Positions 29,830 through 39,621 of a stretch of 64,000 nt of DNA are shown in pieces (position 1 is the first letter of the stretch; every line of letters starts with the position of its first letter). Source of the stretch: Rugamonas rivuli (GTDB taxonomy: Bacteria > Pseudomonadota > Gammaproteobacteria > Burkholderiales > Burkholderiaceae_D); the NCBI RefSeq assembly GCF_009380165.1, contig NZ_WHUF01000001.1, forward strand, positions 558,001 through 622,000, read 5' to 3'. The translations under genes were made by a program, and so were the position numbers. The notes beneath the pieces are model-generated. The model was not told the origin of the DNA. It searched no databases and saw only the letters and a list, made by a program, of their open reading frames with translations.

Positions 29830-31098
29830 TCACTGGCCGAGTATCGCGCGGCGATACAGCGCCGTCAGGATGCGCTCTTCGCTGCGGGTCATCGCCGAAT
29901 AGCGGCCGGGATTCCGTTCCGGATCGGCGCCCGTGCCGCCGATCAGCGACACCATGCCGTTGCCGCGCTCCAGGTCGACAACGAAGGTGGAGATCAAACC
30001 ATAAGCCTCGCCCAGATGCCCGGCCGCGCTGAACCCGCCGCCTTCGACCAGGCTGCCGTCGCCGAAACGCTGGCTGCCCAAGCCCCAGCTTTGATACAGG
30101 CCGCGATACGTATCGCCGTTGCCGCCGTCGTACTTCCACTGCTGGCTGAACATCAGCGCCACCGATTCCGCTTGCAGGATCTGCCGCCCCTGATGCTGGC
30201 CATGATGGATCAGCATCAGCATGATCTTGCCCATGTCGGAGGCAGAGATGCGCAGACCGCCCGTCGGGCTGAACAGCGTGCCGTTGCTGCCGATGACGTA
30301 GTTGCCGATGTTTGCGGGCGCGGCAGGAGGGCGCGCGCTGTAGTCGTCCACCTGCGCAATCCAGGGTCCGTCGGGATTCCAGCGTTCTGTGTCGATGGTG
30401 CGCTTGCGGTACAGCGTCGCCACATCGTCGATCTCGGCGGTGGAAAATTCGGCGGGGTTGTAGCCGCCGCGCAGGCCCATCGGCTCCAGCAGCAGCCGTT
30501 TCATCAGCCGGTCGAAACGCTCGCCGCTGACTTTTTCCATGATGGTGCCGATCACGCCCCAGTTCAGGTTGGTGTACGTGAAATACGCGCCCGGCCCGGC
30601 GTTGCTGGCCCACACGCCGGCCTCGCCGCCGGTCAGCTTGTCGCGGATGGCGACCTCGGCGCCCCAGAAATAGCCGGCCTCATCGCGTAGCGACGAAGTA
30701 TGCGTGAGCAGCATGCGCAAGGTAATGGCCTGCTCCGGGAAATGCGGATTGCGCAGCGGATAGCCGAGATACTCGCCCACATCCGTATCCAGCGCCAGCC
30801 TGTGCTGCTCCACCAGCTTCATCAAGCCGAAAGTGGTCATCATCTTGGAGATCGATGCGATGCGGTACAGCGTGTCCGCCGTGGCCGGCGCGGCATGGAC
30901 ACCGATGCGGCGCCGGCCGGTTTGATACTGGTACTGCACCTTGCCGCCGCGCACAGCCAGCACCGACAGGCTCGCCAGCGGCATCGCCGGGTCGGCCGCG
31001 ATGGCCGCCAGTTCCTGGTCCAGCGTAGCGGCCAGGCCGCCACCGCTGACGCCCGCCATCAGCAACATCCCCATCAAGGCCTGCATTTCACGTTTCAT
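29830..31098 (-). CDS. Secreted serine hydrolase, beta-lactamase/D-aminopeptidase family
   Basis: 422 residues from the ATG at 31098 (GAGGG upstream); the open frame runs 38 codons more without a signal. A signal peptide MKREMQALMGMLLMAGVSGGGLAA leads to a serine hydrolase domain. The nucleophile motif SxxK is Ser82-Ile-Ser-Lys85; a YxN motif appears as YTNLNWG. This class includes DD-peptidases, D-aminopeptidases and esterases. With dadA 4 bp downstream and murQ divergent, a periplasmic D-amino-acid-releasing peptidase is the best guess; the substrate cannot be read from the sequence. Confidence 0.8.
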   Translation of the reverse strand: MKREMQALMGMLLMAGVSGGGLAATLDQELAAIAADPAMPLASLSVLAVRGGKVQYQYQTGRRRIGVHAAPATADTLYRIASISKMMTTFGLMKLVEQHRLALDTDVGEYLGYPLRNPHFPEQAITLRMLLTHTSSLRDEAGYFWGAEVAIRDKLTGGEAGVWASNAGPGAYFTYTNLNWGVIGTIMEKVSGERFDRLMKRLLLEPMGLRGGYNPAEFSTAEIDDVATLYRKRTIDTERWNPDGPWIAQVDDYSARPPAAPANIGNYVIGSNGTLFSPTGGLRISASDMGKIMLMLIHHGQHQGRQILQAESVALMFSQQWKYDGGNGDTYRGLYQSWGLGSQRFGDGSLVEGGGFSAAGHLGEAYGLISTFVVDLERGNGMVSLIGGTGADPERNPGRYSAMTRSEERILTALYRRAILGQ

Positions 31099-31168
31099 GT
31101 TGGCCCTCTTGTTCTCAATGGAAGCAAGAATACTGTGGGTGACGGACAGTCGCCAATGAAAACCGGCT

Positions 31169-31205
31169 CTTGCCGTATAACTTTTCGGAATGCCCTCCCG
31201 GCAAG
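31169..31205. repeat. Inverted repeat in the serine hydrolase/murQ divergent promoter
   Basis: CTTGCCG (31169-31175) and its reverse complement CGGCAAG (31199-31205), 23 bp apart, lie in the 149-bp gap between the divergent genes, 43-79 bp upstream of murQ. It is a candidate operator for the downstream LysR regulator. Confidence 0.3.
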
Positions 31206-31247
31206 CTTTCATGGCTGCGCGCCGAGCTTCGAGATTACACTGGCTAC

Positions 31248-32132
31248 ATGCTCAATACCGAAACCCCCAGCCAGGAACATGCCGGCCTGGACCAGTATCC
31301 GGTTGCCGAACTGGTCGATACGCTGATCGCCGACCAGTTCAACGCCATCGCCGCGGTCCAGGCGGCGGCGCCGTCCATTACCGCAGCGGTGGATGCGGCC
31401 GCACCGCGCATCGCGGCCGGCGGCCGCCTGATCTACGTCGGCGCCGGTACATCCGGCCGGCTCGGCGTGCTGGACGGCGTGGAGCTGCATCCAACCTTCT
31501 CCTGGCCGCATGAGCGCGCGTTGTCGCTGCTGGCCGGCGGCAAGGGCGCCATGTTCAAGGCTGTGGAGGGCGCCGAGGACGACAGCAAACAGGGCTTCCT
31601 GGACCTGGCCGCCTTGCTGCCGCAAGCGAACGATGTGGTCCTGCTGCTGGCCGCTTCCGGCAGCACGCCCTATGTGCTGGGCGCGCTGGACGCGGCCCGC
31701 ACCGCCGGCGCGCTCACCATCGGCATTGCCAACAACCCCGACGCGCCAGTCGCCATGCGGGCAGAGCTCGGCATCACGCTGGACACCGGGCCGGAGGTGA
31801 TCTCCGGCAGCACCCGTTTGAAGGCCGGCACTTCGCAGAAGATCGCGCTCAACACCATCTCCAGCGCCATCATGGTCCGACTCAACAAGGTCTACGGCAA
31901 TCTGATGGTCGACATGAAGGCCACCAACGCCAAGCTGGTGCGCCGCGCCGTGGCCTTGACCCGGCACGCCACCGGCGCCGACGAGGCCAGCGCCCATTTC
32001 GTGCTGGAGCAGTGCGACTTTCACGTCAAGGTGGCGATCGTGGTGCTGAAATGCCAGGTGCCGATCGCGCGGGCCCGAGCCTTGCTCGCGCAAGCGGAAG
32101 GCAGCGTCCGGGCGGCACTCCTGCTACAGTAG
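31248..32132 (+). CDS. murQ: N-acetylmuramic acid 6-phosphate etherase
   Basis: 294 residues from the ATG at 31248; upstream in-frame codons lack the family N-terminus. SIS-fold motif LIYVGAGTSGRLGVLDGVE with the catalytic Glu, and AVEGAEDD carrying the second conserved Glu; the family signature ISGSTRLKAGTSQKIALN is intact. It cleaves the lactyl ether of MurNAc-6-P to GlcNAc-6-P and lactate, allowing the cell to recycle or feed on peptidoglycan sugar. No anmK, murP or nagK gene is visible here. The ribosome site is weak. The LysR gene follows after 25 bp. Confidence 0.93.
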   Translation: MLNTETPSQEHAGLDQYPVAELVDTLIADQFNAIAAVQAAAPSITAAVDAAAPRIAAGGRLIYVGAGTSGRLGVLDGVELHPTFSWPHERALSLLAGGKGAMFKAVEGAEDDSKQGFLDLAALLPQANDVVLLLAASGSTPYVLGALDAARTAGALTIGIANNPDAPVAMRAELGITLDTGPEVISGSTRLKAGTSQKIALNTISSAIMVRLNKVYGNLMVDMKATNAKLVRRAVALTRHATGADEASAHFVLEQCDFHVKVAIVVLKCQVPIARARALLAQAEGSVRAALLLQ

Positions 32133-32157
32133 CGCATCGTCATAGCGAAAGAGGAAG

Positions 32158-33048
32158 ATGCGGCTGCGTCACATTGAAGTTTTCCACGCGATCATGCAAG
32201 TTGGCACCATCAGCGGCGCCGCCCAGGTGCTGCACATCTCGCAACCGGCCGTCACCAAGGTGCTGCAGCACTGCGAGCTGCAACTGGGCATGCCGCTGTT
32301 CGAACGCGTGCGCGGCAAGTTGTACCCGAAGCCGGAGGCGCATCGCCTGTTCGCCGAGACCGAGAAACTCAACCGCGACCTGCAAGGCATACGCCGCCTG
32401 GCGGCCAGCCTCAAGGGCCGTACAGTGGAAACCATCCGGCTGGTCTCGACACCGACCGTGGCCGCCAGCGTGCTGCCGCAAGCGATGAGCAACTGGCGCC
32501 GCGCCTTCGCCGACACCCGCTGCGAACTGGCGACCCACCACACCAGCGAAATCGTCAACACATTGCGCCTGGGCGAGGCCGACTTGGGCCTGTCGCTGCA
32601 GGACCCGCGCCATCCCGGCATCGTCGCCGAGCCCATCGCGCAGGGCGTGATGACGGTGATCGCGCCGCCTGGCCGCTGGTCCGCCGCGCAAGAGACACAG
32701 CCATTCTCCGCACCGCAGCTGGAAGGTGAACTGATAGGCTACGCCGACAACGACCCGCTCGGCGACCTGGTGCTGGCCGCCTGCGAAGCGCAGGGCATAC
32801 AGCCGCATTTCCACACTGTAGTGCAGACTTACCAGATCGCCCGTTCGCTGGTGGAAACCGGCGGCGGCATGGCGGTGGTGGATCCGTTCACGGCGGCCTC
32901 CGGACGCGGCCGCCTGCAAAGCCGGCCATGGGCGCCGGAAATCCCGATCCAGCTTTACCTCCTCACGCCGGCCCACGCGCCGTTGTCCCACGGCGCCAGC
33001 CAGCTGGCCCGCAGCATCGCCGATGCCGCCCGCGCCTTGCTCGGCTAG
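32158..33048 (+). CDS. LysR family transcriptional regulator (probable controller of the murQ locus)
   Basis: 296 residues. Helix-turn-helix MRLRHIEVFHAIMQVGTISGAAQVLHISQPAVTKVLQH at the N-terminus and a substrate-binding domain after about residue 90 (IRLVSTPTVAASVLPQAMSNW). The N-terminal MRLRHIEVFHAIM form is common among regulators of amino acid and opine transport. It sits 25 bp after murQ on the same strand and upstream of the TonB receptor. By position it is the likely controller of murQ, the divergent hydrolase-dadA pair and perhaps the receptor operon; this is an inference. Confidence 0.87.
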   Translation: MRLRHIEVFHAIMQVGTISGAAQVLHISQPAVTKVLQHCELQLGMPLFERVRGKLYPKPEAHRLFAETEKLNRDLQGIRRLAASLKGRTVETIRLVSTPTVAASVLPQAMSNWRRAFADTRCELATHHTSEIVNTLRLGEADLGLSLQDPRHPGIVAEPIAQGVMTVIAPPGRWSAAQETQPFSAPQLEGELIGYADNDPLGDLVLAACEAQGIQPHFHTVVQTYQIARSLVETGGGMAVVDPFTAASGRGRLQSRPWAPEIPIQLYLLTPAHAPLSHGASQLARSIADAARALLG

Positions 33049-33243
33049 TCTTTATTCCCGAGAAATGTGTCATAAATGATACAAGTGCCATTCCTGAAAC
33101 CTCCGGTCACTGGCATGCTGCGGGTAAGAGTGCCACTTCATTACCAAAAGTTATGGCCGCAAAAGCTATTTTCATTGGCTGGCGAATGAAGCAAGGCGCT
33201 AATCTGAACAGATAACTAGTCAGATTCACCACAGGGAGAGACC

Positions 33244-36000
33244 GTGAAGGTTAAAAAACTGGCGCATATGATTGCGCTGATGGGCGTGTTCGTCCCGGCT
33301 GCGGGTACCGTGTTCGCGCAGGAAGTCATGCAGCGCGTGGAAATTACCGGCAGTAGCATCAAGCGTCTGGCGAAGGAGGGCGCTTTGCCGGTCCAGGTGA
33401 TCGGCTTCGACACCATCGAGAAATCCGGCATCACCAGCACAGAGCAGCTGATACGCAGCCTGTCCGCCAACGGCACCGGCGCCGACAATATGACCTCGGG
33501 GAATAACGTCTTCGGCGCCGATGCAGACCGCGTCAGCGGCGGCGCATCGTATGCCTCGCTGCGCGGGCTGGGACCGAACAGCACACTGGTGCTGCTCAAC
33601 GGCCGCCGCATCGCCACCTTCGGCGCCAGCGCCAAGGCGGTCGACCTGAACGCGATCCCGTTGGGCGCTATCCAGCGCGTGGAGATCCTCAAGGACGGCG
33701 CCTCGGCCATCTACGGCACCGACGCCATCGGCGGGGTCATCAACTTCATCCTGCGCACCGATTATCACGGCTTCGAGGCTTCGCTCAACGACAACTTCAC
33801 CCAGCACGGCGGTGGCGCGACGCGCAGGCTGTCTCTGCTGGGCGGCATCGGCTCCCTGGAGAAAGAGGGCTATAACGTCATGGGCAGCGTCACCTATGAC
33901 AACAACGAAAAGCTCAGCTCGCACGACCGCGCGTTTGCCAACGGCTTCCAGCCCGCACGCGGCCTGTCGCCGGACACCACCGGCACGCCATACGCCACGC
34001 AACTGAGCGGCGCCGGCACGGCGCTGGGCGCGGGCTTCAAGGTGCCGGGCGACAGCACCACTTATCTGCAAGCGAATGCCCTGAGCTTGCAGGGCAAGTG
34101 CGATTCCATCCCCGGCATGTCGCAGTACCAGACCGCACTGTGGAAGGACGTCACCGCCGCCACGCGCAGCACCTATTCCTGCGCCTACGATTACGGCGCC
34201 GACTACATCATCGCCTTCCCGGTCGAACGCCTGAATGCGGTATCGCGGGGCACGCTCAAGCTCAACGCCGATCATAAACTGTTCGTCGAAGCGCTGTATG
34301 GCCACACCAAGGCCACCGCGCAATTGACGCCGGTGCAGATCCAGACTTCGCTGGCGGCCGGCAACGCCTATCCGGTGGGCGGCGCCTACTACCAGGACTT
34401 GTCGGCCCTGATCCCGAGCTTCGACAAGACCAAGCCCATCATCTACAAGTGGCGGGCCAATCCCTGGGGCTACCGCACCCAGGAAAACGTCACCGACAAT
34501 GCGCGCCTGCTGATCGGCGCCGAGGGCGTACTGTTCGGCAAATGGGATTACCGCACCGGGCTGTCGCACGGCGAGAGCACCACCAAGACCGCGCTGCTCG
34601 ACGGCTACGGCTACACCAGCAAGATCTACTCGGCGCTGGGCGGCGGCAAGATCAACCCGTGGCTGAGCGCCGGCCAGACGCAGACGCAGGAAGCCATGGA
34701 CTTGATCGAGTCGACCAAGTTCCGCGGCGCCTTCCAGCACGGTAAAACCAGCTTGACGCAACTGGATGGCAACCTGTCCGGCGAAGTCTGGCAACTGCCA
34801 TCGGGCCCGCTGTCGATGGCGGTGGGCTTCGATCTGCGCCGCGAAGGCTACGACTTCGGGCAAGACGTGGACGCCACGCAGATCCTGCTGTCGCCGGGGA
34901 ACGCCGCGCTGAACAACGCCAGCCGCAACATCAAGGCGGTCTACACCGAATTGATCGTGCCCATCACCAAGGAGCTGGAAACCCAGCTGGCCTTGCGCCG
35001 CGATCACTACAGCGTATTCGGTTCGACCACCAATCCCAAGATCTCGTTCCGCTACCAGCCGAACAACGTGCTGCTGTTCCGTGGTTCGGCCAACAAGGGC
35101 TTCCTGGCGCCGAGCTTTACGCAACTGTATTCCGGCCGCTTGTCGCAAGAGCTGCCGAACGGCACCATCGATCCGATCTTCTGCCCGCAGCATCCCGGCG
35201 ATCCGGCATTCTGCGCGATTGCTCGCCTGCCGTACTTCAGCGGCGGCAATCCCGGCCTGAAGCCGGAAACCTCGAAGCAGGGCAGCCTGGGCATGGTGAT
35301 CGAACCGGTGCGCGGCTATTCCGCATCGATCGACTACTGGGCGATCAACTCGCAGAACCGCATCCTCAACCGCACGCCGCAGATCGTGCTGGCCAACGCG
35401 GCGCTGCTGTCGCAGAACATCGTCCGCAACCCGGACAACACGATTGCGTATGTCGATGCAGGCTGGATCAACGCGGCCGGCACCAAGACGCGTGGCGCCG
35501 ACCTCAGCCTGCGCGGCGAAGGCAAGATCGACAGCTACAAGTGGGCGGTCAACCTCGACGGTACTTACACGCAGAGCTTCAAGTTCGCCGAGATCGAAGG
35601 CCAGCCGTACAAGGAATACGTCGGCAACTTCTACACCCGCGACCTGTACTTGCGCTGGAAGCACAACGCCAGCATCAGCCTGTCGCGCGGCGACTGGAGC
35701 GGCATGCTGATCCAGAACTACAGCTCCGGCTACAAGGACCAGCTGCCCAACGCCGGCAAGTCCGCGCCGCCCGCCGGCTTCAATCCGGACGTGAAGGCCT
35801 ACACCAAGTACGATCTGTCGGCCACGTACACCGGCTTCAAGAACGTCACGATCACGCTGGGCATCCAGAACCTGCTCGATACCGATCCGCCGTTCACCGC
35901 GCATAATGTGGATGAAGTGGTGGGCGCGGGCTGGGATCCACGGGTGGCCGATCCACGCGGACGTTCGCTGAATATCCTGCTCAAGTACAAGTTCCTGTAA
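33244..36000 (+). CDS. TonB-dependent outer-membrane receptor (substrate unknown, muropeptide candidate)
   Basis: 918 residues from a GTG at 33244 (GGGAGA upstream). Signal peptide MKVKKLAHMIALMGVFVPAAGTVFA, then a plug domain beginning VMQRVEITGSSIKRLAKEG and containing LKDGASAIYGTDAIGGVINF, then a ~700-residue beta-barrel ending in the aromatic LKYKFL. The GSSIKR-type plug belongs to a large group of receptors for peptides, sugars and other organic nutrients, rather than to the siderophore class. Its stop overlaps the LD-carboxypeptidase start (TAATG), tightly linking uptake to peptidoglycan peptide processing. The ligand is an inference from that context. Confidence 0.88.
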   Translation: MKVKKLAHMIALMGVFVPAAGTVFAQEVMQRVEITGSSIKRLAKEGALPVQVIGFDTIEKSGITSTEQLIRSLSANGTGADNMTSGNNVFGADADRVSGGASYASLRGLGPNSTLVLLNGRRIATFGASAKAVDLNAIPLGAIQRVEILKDGASAIYGTDAIGGVINFILRTDYHGFEASLNDNFTQHGGGATRRLSLLGGIGSLEKEGYNVMGSVTYDNNEKLSSHDRAFANGFQPARGLSPDTTGTPYATQLSGAGTALGAGFKVPGDSTTYLQANALSLQGKCDSIPGMSQYQTALWKDVTAATRSTYSCAYDYGADYIIAFPVERLNAVSRGTLKLNADHKLFVEALYGHTKATAQLTPVQIQTSLAAGNAYPVGGAYYQDLSALIPSFDKTKPIIYKWRANPWGYRTQENVTDNARLLIGAEGVLFGKWDYRTGLSHGESTTKTALLDGYGYTSKIYSALGGGKINPWLSAGQTQTQEAMDLIESTKFRGAFQHGKTSLTQLDGNLSGEVWQLPSGPLSMAVGFDLRREGYDFGQDVDATQILLSPGNAALNNASRNIKAVYTELIVPITKELETQLALRRDHYSVFGSTTNPKISFRYQPNNVLLFRGSANKGFLAPSFTQLYSGRLSQELPNGTIDPIFCPQHPGDPAFCAIARLPYFSGGNPGLKPETSKQGSLGMVIEPVRGYSASIDYWAINSQNRILNRTPQIVLANAALLSQNIVRNPDNTIAYVDAGWINAAGTKTRGADLSLRGEGKIDSYKWAVNLDGTYTQSFKFAEIEGQPYKEYVGNFYTRDLYLRWKHNASISLSRGDWSGMLIQNYSSGYKDQLPNAGKSAPPAGFNPDVKAYTKYDLSATYTGFKNVTITLGIQNLLDTDPPFTAHNVDEVVGAGWDPRVADPRGRSLNILLKYKFL

Positions 36001-37028
36001 TGCCGGGAGCCTACAGCCGGCGGCAGTTCGGCAACGCGCTGGCCGCCGTGCTGGGGGCGGGCGCCTTGCCTGCCGCCGCCGCGCCCGTGGGGAGGAAGAA
36101 CATGCAATTGATTAAGCCAGCGCGCTTGCGAGAAGGCGATCTGGTCGGCCTGATCGCGCCAGGCGGCCATACCAATGATGCGGCGTTGGCGCAGGCGGTC
36201 AGCAATATCGAATCGCTGGGTCTGCGGGTGCGGCTGGGCGATAACATCAACTACGTCTACGGCAATTACGGCGGCACGGTCGAGCAGCGGATGGCGGATC
36301 TGCATGCGATGTTCCTGGATCCCGAGGTCAAGGCGGTGTGGACGGTTCGCGGTGGCTCCGGCTGCATCTCCTTGCTGGAGCATATCGACTACCGGCTGAT
36401 CCGCGCCCATCCCAAAGTGCTGATCGGCTATTCGGATATCACCTGCCTGCATCTGGCGTTGCTCAGGAAGGCGGGGCTGGTGACGTTTCACGGCCCAGTG
36501 GGCTCGTCCACTTTTTCGGAATACTCGGTGGCACAGATGCGCAGCGTGCTGATGGCGCCGCAAGACAACTACACCATCGCCATGTGCGCAGACAACCCAC
36601 CGCCGCGCACCGTGCACGATGGCGTGGCGACCGGGCGGCTCATCGGCGGCAACCTGTCGCTGGTCAGCGCGCTGGCCGGCACGCCCTATGCGGCGGACTT
36701 CAAAGACTGCATCCTGTATCTGGAAGAAGTCAACGAAGAACCATACCGCATCGACCGCATGATGACGCAGCTACAGCTAAGCCAAGGCTACCGCAACGCC
36801 GCAGCCGTTGTGCTGGGCATCTTCGAAAACTGCGAAGGCGCCGACGGCGAAAGCGCGCTATCGCTGGACGACACCATCGACCAGCACCTGCTACCGCTGA
36901 CTCGACCAGCGGTGGCAGGCTATTCCTTCGGCCATATCCGCAACCAGTTCACCATCCCCGTCGGCCTGCGCGCAAGGCTGGACACGCAGCTGCAAACGCT
37001 GACCTTGCTTGAAGCCTCAGTAATGTAG
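36000..37028 (+). CDS. LD-carboxypeptidase (S66 family) with a Tat-type signal
   Basis: 342 residues. Catalytic Ser145 in VLIGYSDITCLHLAL, with the later Glu (YLEEVNEEPYRIDR) and His (SFGHIRNQFTIPVG) of the S66 triad. The N-terminus, AYSRRQFGNALAAVLGAGALP, has an SRRxF twin-arginine pattern followed by a hydrophobic stretch, so it is probably exported folded. S66 enzymes cut the L,D bond between meso-DAP and D-Ala in tetrapeptides during peptidoglycan recycling; the E. coli enzyme is cytoplasmic, so a Tat-exported copy is notable. Translationally coupled to the TonB receptor. An alternative is a microcin-immunity-type S66 peptidase. Confidence 0.85.
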   Translation: MPGAYSRRQFGNALAAVLGAGALPAAAAPVGRKNMQLIKPARLREGDLVGLIAPGGHTNDAALAQAVSNIESLGLRVRLGDNINYVYGNYGGTVEQRMADLHAMFLDPEVKAVWTVRGGSGCISLLEHIDYRLIRAHPKVLIGYSDITCLHLALLRKAGLVTFHGPVGSSTFSEYSVAQMRSVLMAPQDNYTIAMCADNPPPRTVHDGVATGRLIGGNLSLVSALAGTPYAADFKDCILYLEEVNEEPYRIDRMMTQLQLSQGYRNAAAVVLGIFENCEGADGESALSLDDTIDQHLLPLTRPAVAGYSFGHIRNQFTIPVGLRARLDTQLQTLTLLEASVM

Positions 37029-37103
37029 ACTTATCCGCAATTGATGAGACCGTCGACTGCTGACCGTATATACTGCGTCCTTTTTTCAGGTTCAAGGAAA
37101 GCC

Positions 37104-37916
37104 ATGTCCAGCCCCACCGAGTTGCGTGCCTACGCGTTGCATTGCCTGCTGGAGAGCGATCCCGGCGCCAAAGTGGCTGCCGTCGCGGCCATGGCGGCGG
37201 CGTCGCAAGCCGGGCAGTGCGGGTTGGACCCTGCCGCAGCGCTCCAGGCACACGGCGCCATCCCCGGCCGCCCGGACAAGCCGGAACTGGTGCCGCCGCT
37301 GTCGGTGGGCCGCCGCTCGATGGCCACGGTGGAAGGCCGCGCCATGCTGATCCACGCGCTGGCCCATATCGAATTCAACGCCGTCAACCTGGCCCTCGAT
37401 GCACTGTGGCGCTTCCCCGATCTGCCGATGGAGTACTACATCGACTGGCTGCGCGTGTCGGCCGAGGAGGCCACGCACTTCGCCATGCTGGCCGCCCACC
37501 TGCAAACGCTGGGCTACAGCTACGGCGACTTCCCGGCCCACGACAGCCTGTGGGAAATGGTCGGCAAGACCACGGAAGACGTGCTGGCCCGCATGGCGCT
37601 GGTGCCGCGCACGCTGGAAGCGCGCGGCCTGGATGCGATCCCGCCGCTGCGCGCCAAGCTGGCCCAGGCCGGCGACCGCGAGGCGGCGGCCATCCTGGAC
37701 ATCATCCTGCGCGACGAGGTCGGCCACGTGGAGATCGGCAACCGCTGGTACAACTACCTGTGCCAGCAACGCGGCCTGGAACCGCGCGCCACCTACGCCG
37801 AGCTGGCGGTGCGCTACAAGGCGCCAACGCCGCGCGGCCCGTTCAACGTCGAAGCCCGCCTGAAAGCCGGATTCAGCGAGGCGGAAGTGCGCGCCCTGCA
37901 TGGCGAAACGAGCTAA
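37104..37916 (+). CDS. DUF455 family ferritin-like protein
   Basis: 270 residues from the ATG at 37104 (AAGGAAA 5 bp upstream). Helical, with ALAHIEFNAVNLALDALWRFPDLP and EEATHFAMLAAHLQTLGYSYGDFPAHDSLWEM, plus LRDEVGHVEIGNRWY: the paired Glu/His spacing of ferritin-like di-iron proteins and a signature of DUF455. Members include enzymes of tRNA modification-like and hydroxylation type, but none fixes the function here. No operon partner: 75 bp after the LD-carboxypeptidase and 109 bp before paoA. Confidence 0.85.
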   Translation: MSSPTELRAYALHCLLESDPGAKVAAVAAMAAASQAGQCGLDPAAALQAHGAIPGRPDKPELVPPLSVGRRSMATVEGRAMLIHALAHIEFNAVNLALDALWRFPDLPMEYYIDWLRVSAEEATHFAMLAAHLQTLGYSYGDFPAHDSLWEMVGKTTEDVLARMALVPRTLEARGLDAIPPLRAKLAQAGDREAAAILDIILRDEVGHVEIGNRWYNYLCQQRGLEPRATYAELAVRYKAPTPRGPFNVEARLKAGFSEAEVRALHGETS

Positions 37917-38025
37917 AAACCGCAACCACCGGTGCTTTGCAGCGGTTGTGTGAACAAACGAACACTCTTGCGCCGGAAAACGTTTACCATGGAGATCGCC
38001 GATACCAGCCAGAGGATGCGATCTC

Positions 38026-38667
38026 ATGAACGACTTCAGCGACATCAACCACGCCAGGCGCGATCTGCTCATCGCAGGCGCCTTGTCCGCCACTGCCGCA
38101 GCGGTGCCGCCGCTGGCCGCCGCCCAGCAAGCCATGCCCCCCAATCCGGACCCGATCACCGCCCGCTACACCATCCAGATCAACGGCAAGATCGAGCACC
38201 TGAGCTTGGACACCCGCACCACGCTGCTGGACGCCCTGCGCGAGCATCTGCACCTCACCGGCACCAAGAAGGGCTGTGACCACGGCCAGTGCGGCGCCTG
38301 CACCGTCATCGTCGACGGCCGCCGCATCAATTCCTGCCTGACGCTGGCGGTGATGCATGAAGGCGCCAAAGTCACCACCATCGAGGGCCTGGGCAACAAG
38401 GACAAATTGCATCCCATGCAGGCAGCCTTCATCAAGCATGACGGCTACCAGTGCGGCTACTGTACGCCGGGGCAGATCTGCTCCGCCGTCTCCGTGCTCG
38501 ACGAAATCAAGCAGGGCATTCCCAGCCACGTCAGCGCCGATCTGAACGCGAAGCCGCTGCTCAGCGCGGACGAGCTGCGCGAGCGCATGAGCGGCAATAT
38601 CTGCCGCTGCGGCGCCTATTCCAACATCATCGACGCCATCACCGAAGTCGCAGGGAGGACAGCATGA
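38026..38667 (+). CDS. paoA: Aldehyde oxidoreductase iron-sulfur subunit, Tat-exported
   Basis: 213 residues. A Tat signal ([19 protein letters not shown]) leads to a ferredoxin-type 2Fe-2S domain with [21 protein letters not shown], then a second 2Fe-2S domain with [11 protein letters not shown] and [10 protein letters not shown]. This is the PaoA architecture: the small subunit carries the export signal for the whole complex. PaoABC oxidises a broad range of, mainly aromatic, aldehydes in the periplasm. It overlaps paoB by 4 bp (ATGA). Confidence 0.93.
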   Translation: MNDFSDINHARRDLLIAGALSATAAAVPPLAAAQQAMPPNPDPITARYTIQINGKIEHLSLDTRTTLLDALREHLHLTGTKKGCDHGQCGACTVIVDGRRINSCLTLAVMHEGAKVTTIEGLGNKDKLHPMQAAFIKHDGYQCGYCTPGQICSAVSVLDEIKQGIPSHVSADLNAKPLLSADELRERMSGNICRCGAYSNIIDAITEVAGRTA

Positions 38668-39617
38668 GGGTCTTCAGCTATCAACGCGCGCAATCGCCTG
38701 CGGAGGCGGCCGCTGCGGCGCTGCGCGTGCCGGGCGCCAAGTTCATCGCCGGCGGCACCAATCTGCTCGACCTGATGAAGCTGGAAATCGAAACGCCAGC
38801 CCACCTCATCGACGTCAACGGCCTCGGACTGGACAAGATCGAAGCTACGGCGCAAGGCGGCCTGCGGATCGGCGCGCTGGTGCGCAACACCGACCTGGCC
38901 GCCGACCTGCGCGTGCGGCGCGACTTCGCCGTGCTGTCGCGGGCCTTGCTGGCCGGGGCCTCGGCCCAGTTGCGCAACAAGGCCACCACGGCGGGCAATC
39001 TGCTGCAGCGCACCCGCTGCCCGTACTTCTACGACACGAATCTGGCGTGCAACAAGCGTGTGGCGGGCAGCGGTTGCGCGGCCATCGGCGGCTACAGCCG
39101 CAACCACGCGGTGCTGGGCGTCAGCGATGCCTGCATCGCCACTCATCCCAGCGATATGGCGGTCGCCATGCACCTGCTGGACGCAACTGTGGAGACGGTG
39201 CGCCCGGATGGCTCATCCCGAACGATACCGATCGCCGACTTCCACAAACTGCCCGGGAATACGCCGCATATCGAGCACGCGCTGCAAGCCGGCGAGCTGA
39301 TTACCGCCGTCACACTGCCCAAGCCCGCAGGCGGAACGCACATCTACCGCAAGGTGCGCGACCGCGCCTCGTATGCATTCGCGCTGATCTCGGTGGCTGC
39401 CATCGTGCAGCCGGACGGCAGCGGCAAGGTCGCGCTGGGCGGCGTCGCCCACAAGCCGTGGCGCATGCCGGCGGCCGACGCCAGCATGCCCAAAGGCGGC
39501 AAGGCCGTGGCCGAACAGCTGCTGGCCGGTGCCAAGACTACGGCCGACAATGCGTTCAAGCTCACCCTGGTCCAGCGCACGCTCAACGCGGTGCTGGCGG
39601 AAGCGAAGAAAGGCTGA
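38664..39617 (+). CDS. paoB: Aldehyde oxidoreductase FAD subunit
   Basis: 317 residues from the ATG overlapping the paoA stop, with GGGAGG upstream. FAD-binding [15 protein letters not shown] and [19 protein letters not shown] near residue 110. The four-cysteine loop [20 protein letters not shown] matches the extra 4Fe-4S cluster site special to PaoB-type subunits. No signal of its own; expected to be carried out by PaoA. The next gene starts 4 bp later. Confidence 0.92.
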   Translation: MRVFSYQRAQSPAEAAAAALRVPGAKFIAGGTNLLDLMKLEIETPAHLIDVNGLGLDKIEATAQGGLRIGALVRNTDLAADLRVRRDFAVLSRALLAGASAQLRNKATTAGNLLQRTRCPYFYDTNLACNKRVAGSGCAAIGGYSRNHAVLGVSDACIATHPSDMAVAMHLLDATVETVRPDGSSRTIPIADFHKLPGNTPHIEHALQAGELITAVTLPKPAGGTHIYRKVRDRASYAFALISVAAIVQPDGSGKVALGGVAHKPWRMPAADASMPKGGKAVAEQLLAGAKTTADNAFKLTLVQRTLNAVLAEAKKG

Positions 39618-39621
39618 CACC

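Noticed and set aside
33226..35904. 892-codon antisense open frame over the TonB receptor
   Set aside because: Same codon-bias shadow; no ribosome site or recognisable domain, whereas the sense strand encodes a full receptor.
37918..37947. AACCGC/GCGGTT hairpin after the DUF455 gene
   Set aside because: Only 6 bp of stem with an 18-base loop and no T-run; too weak to call a terminator.
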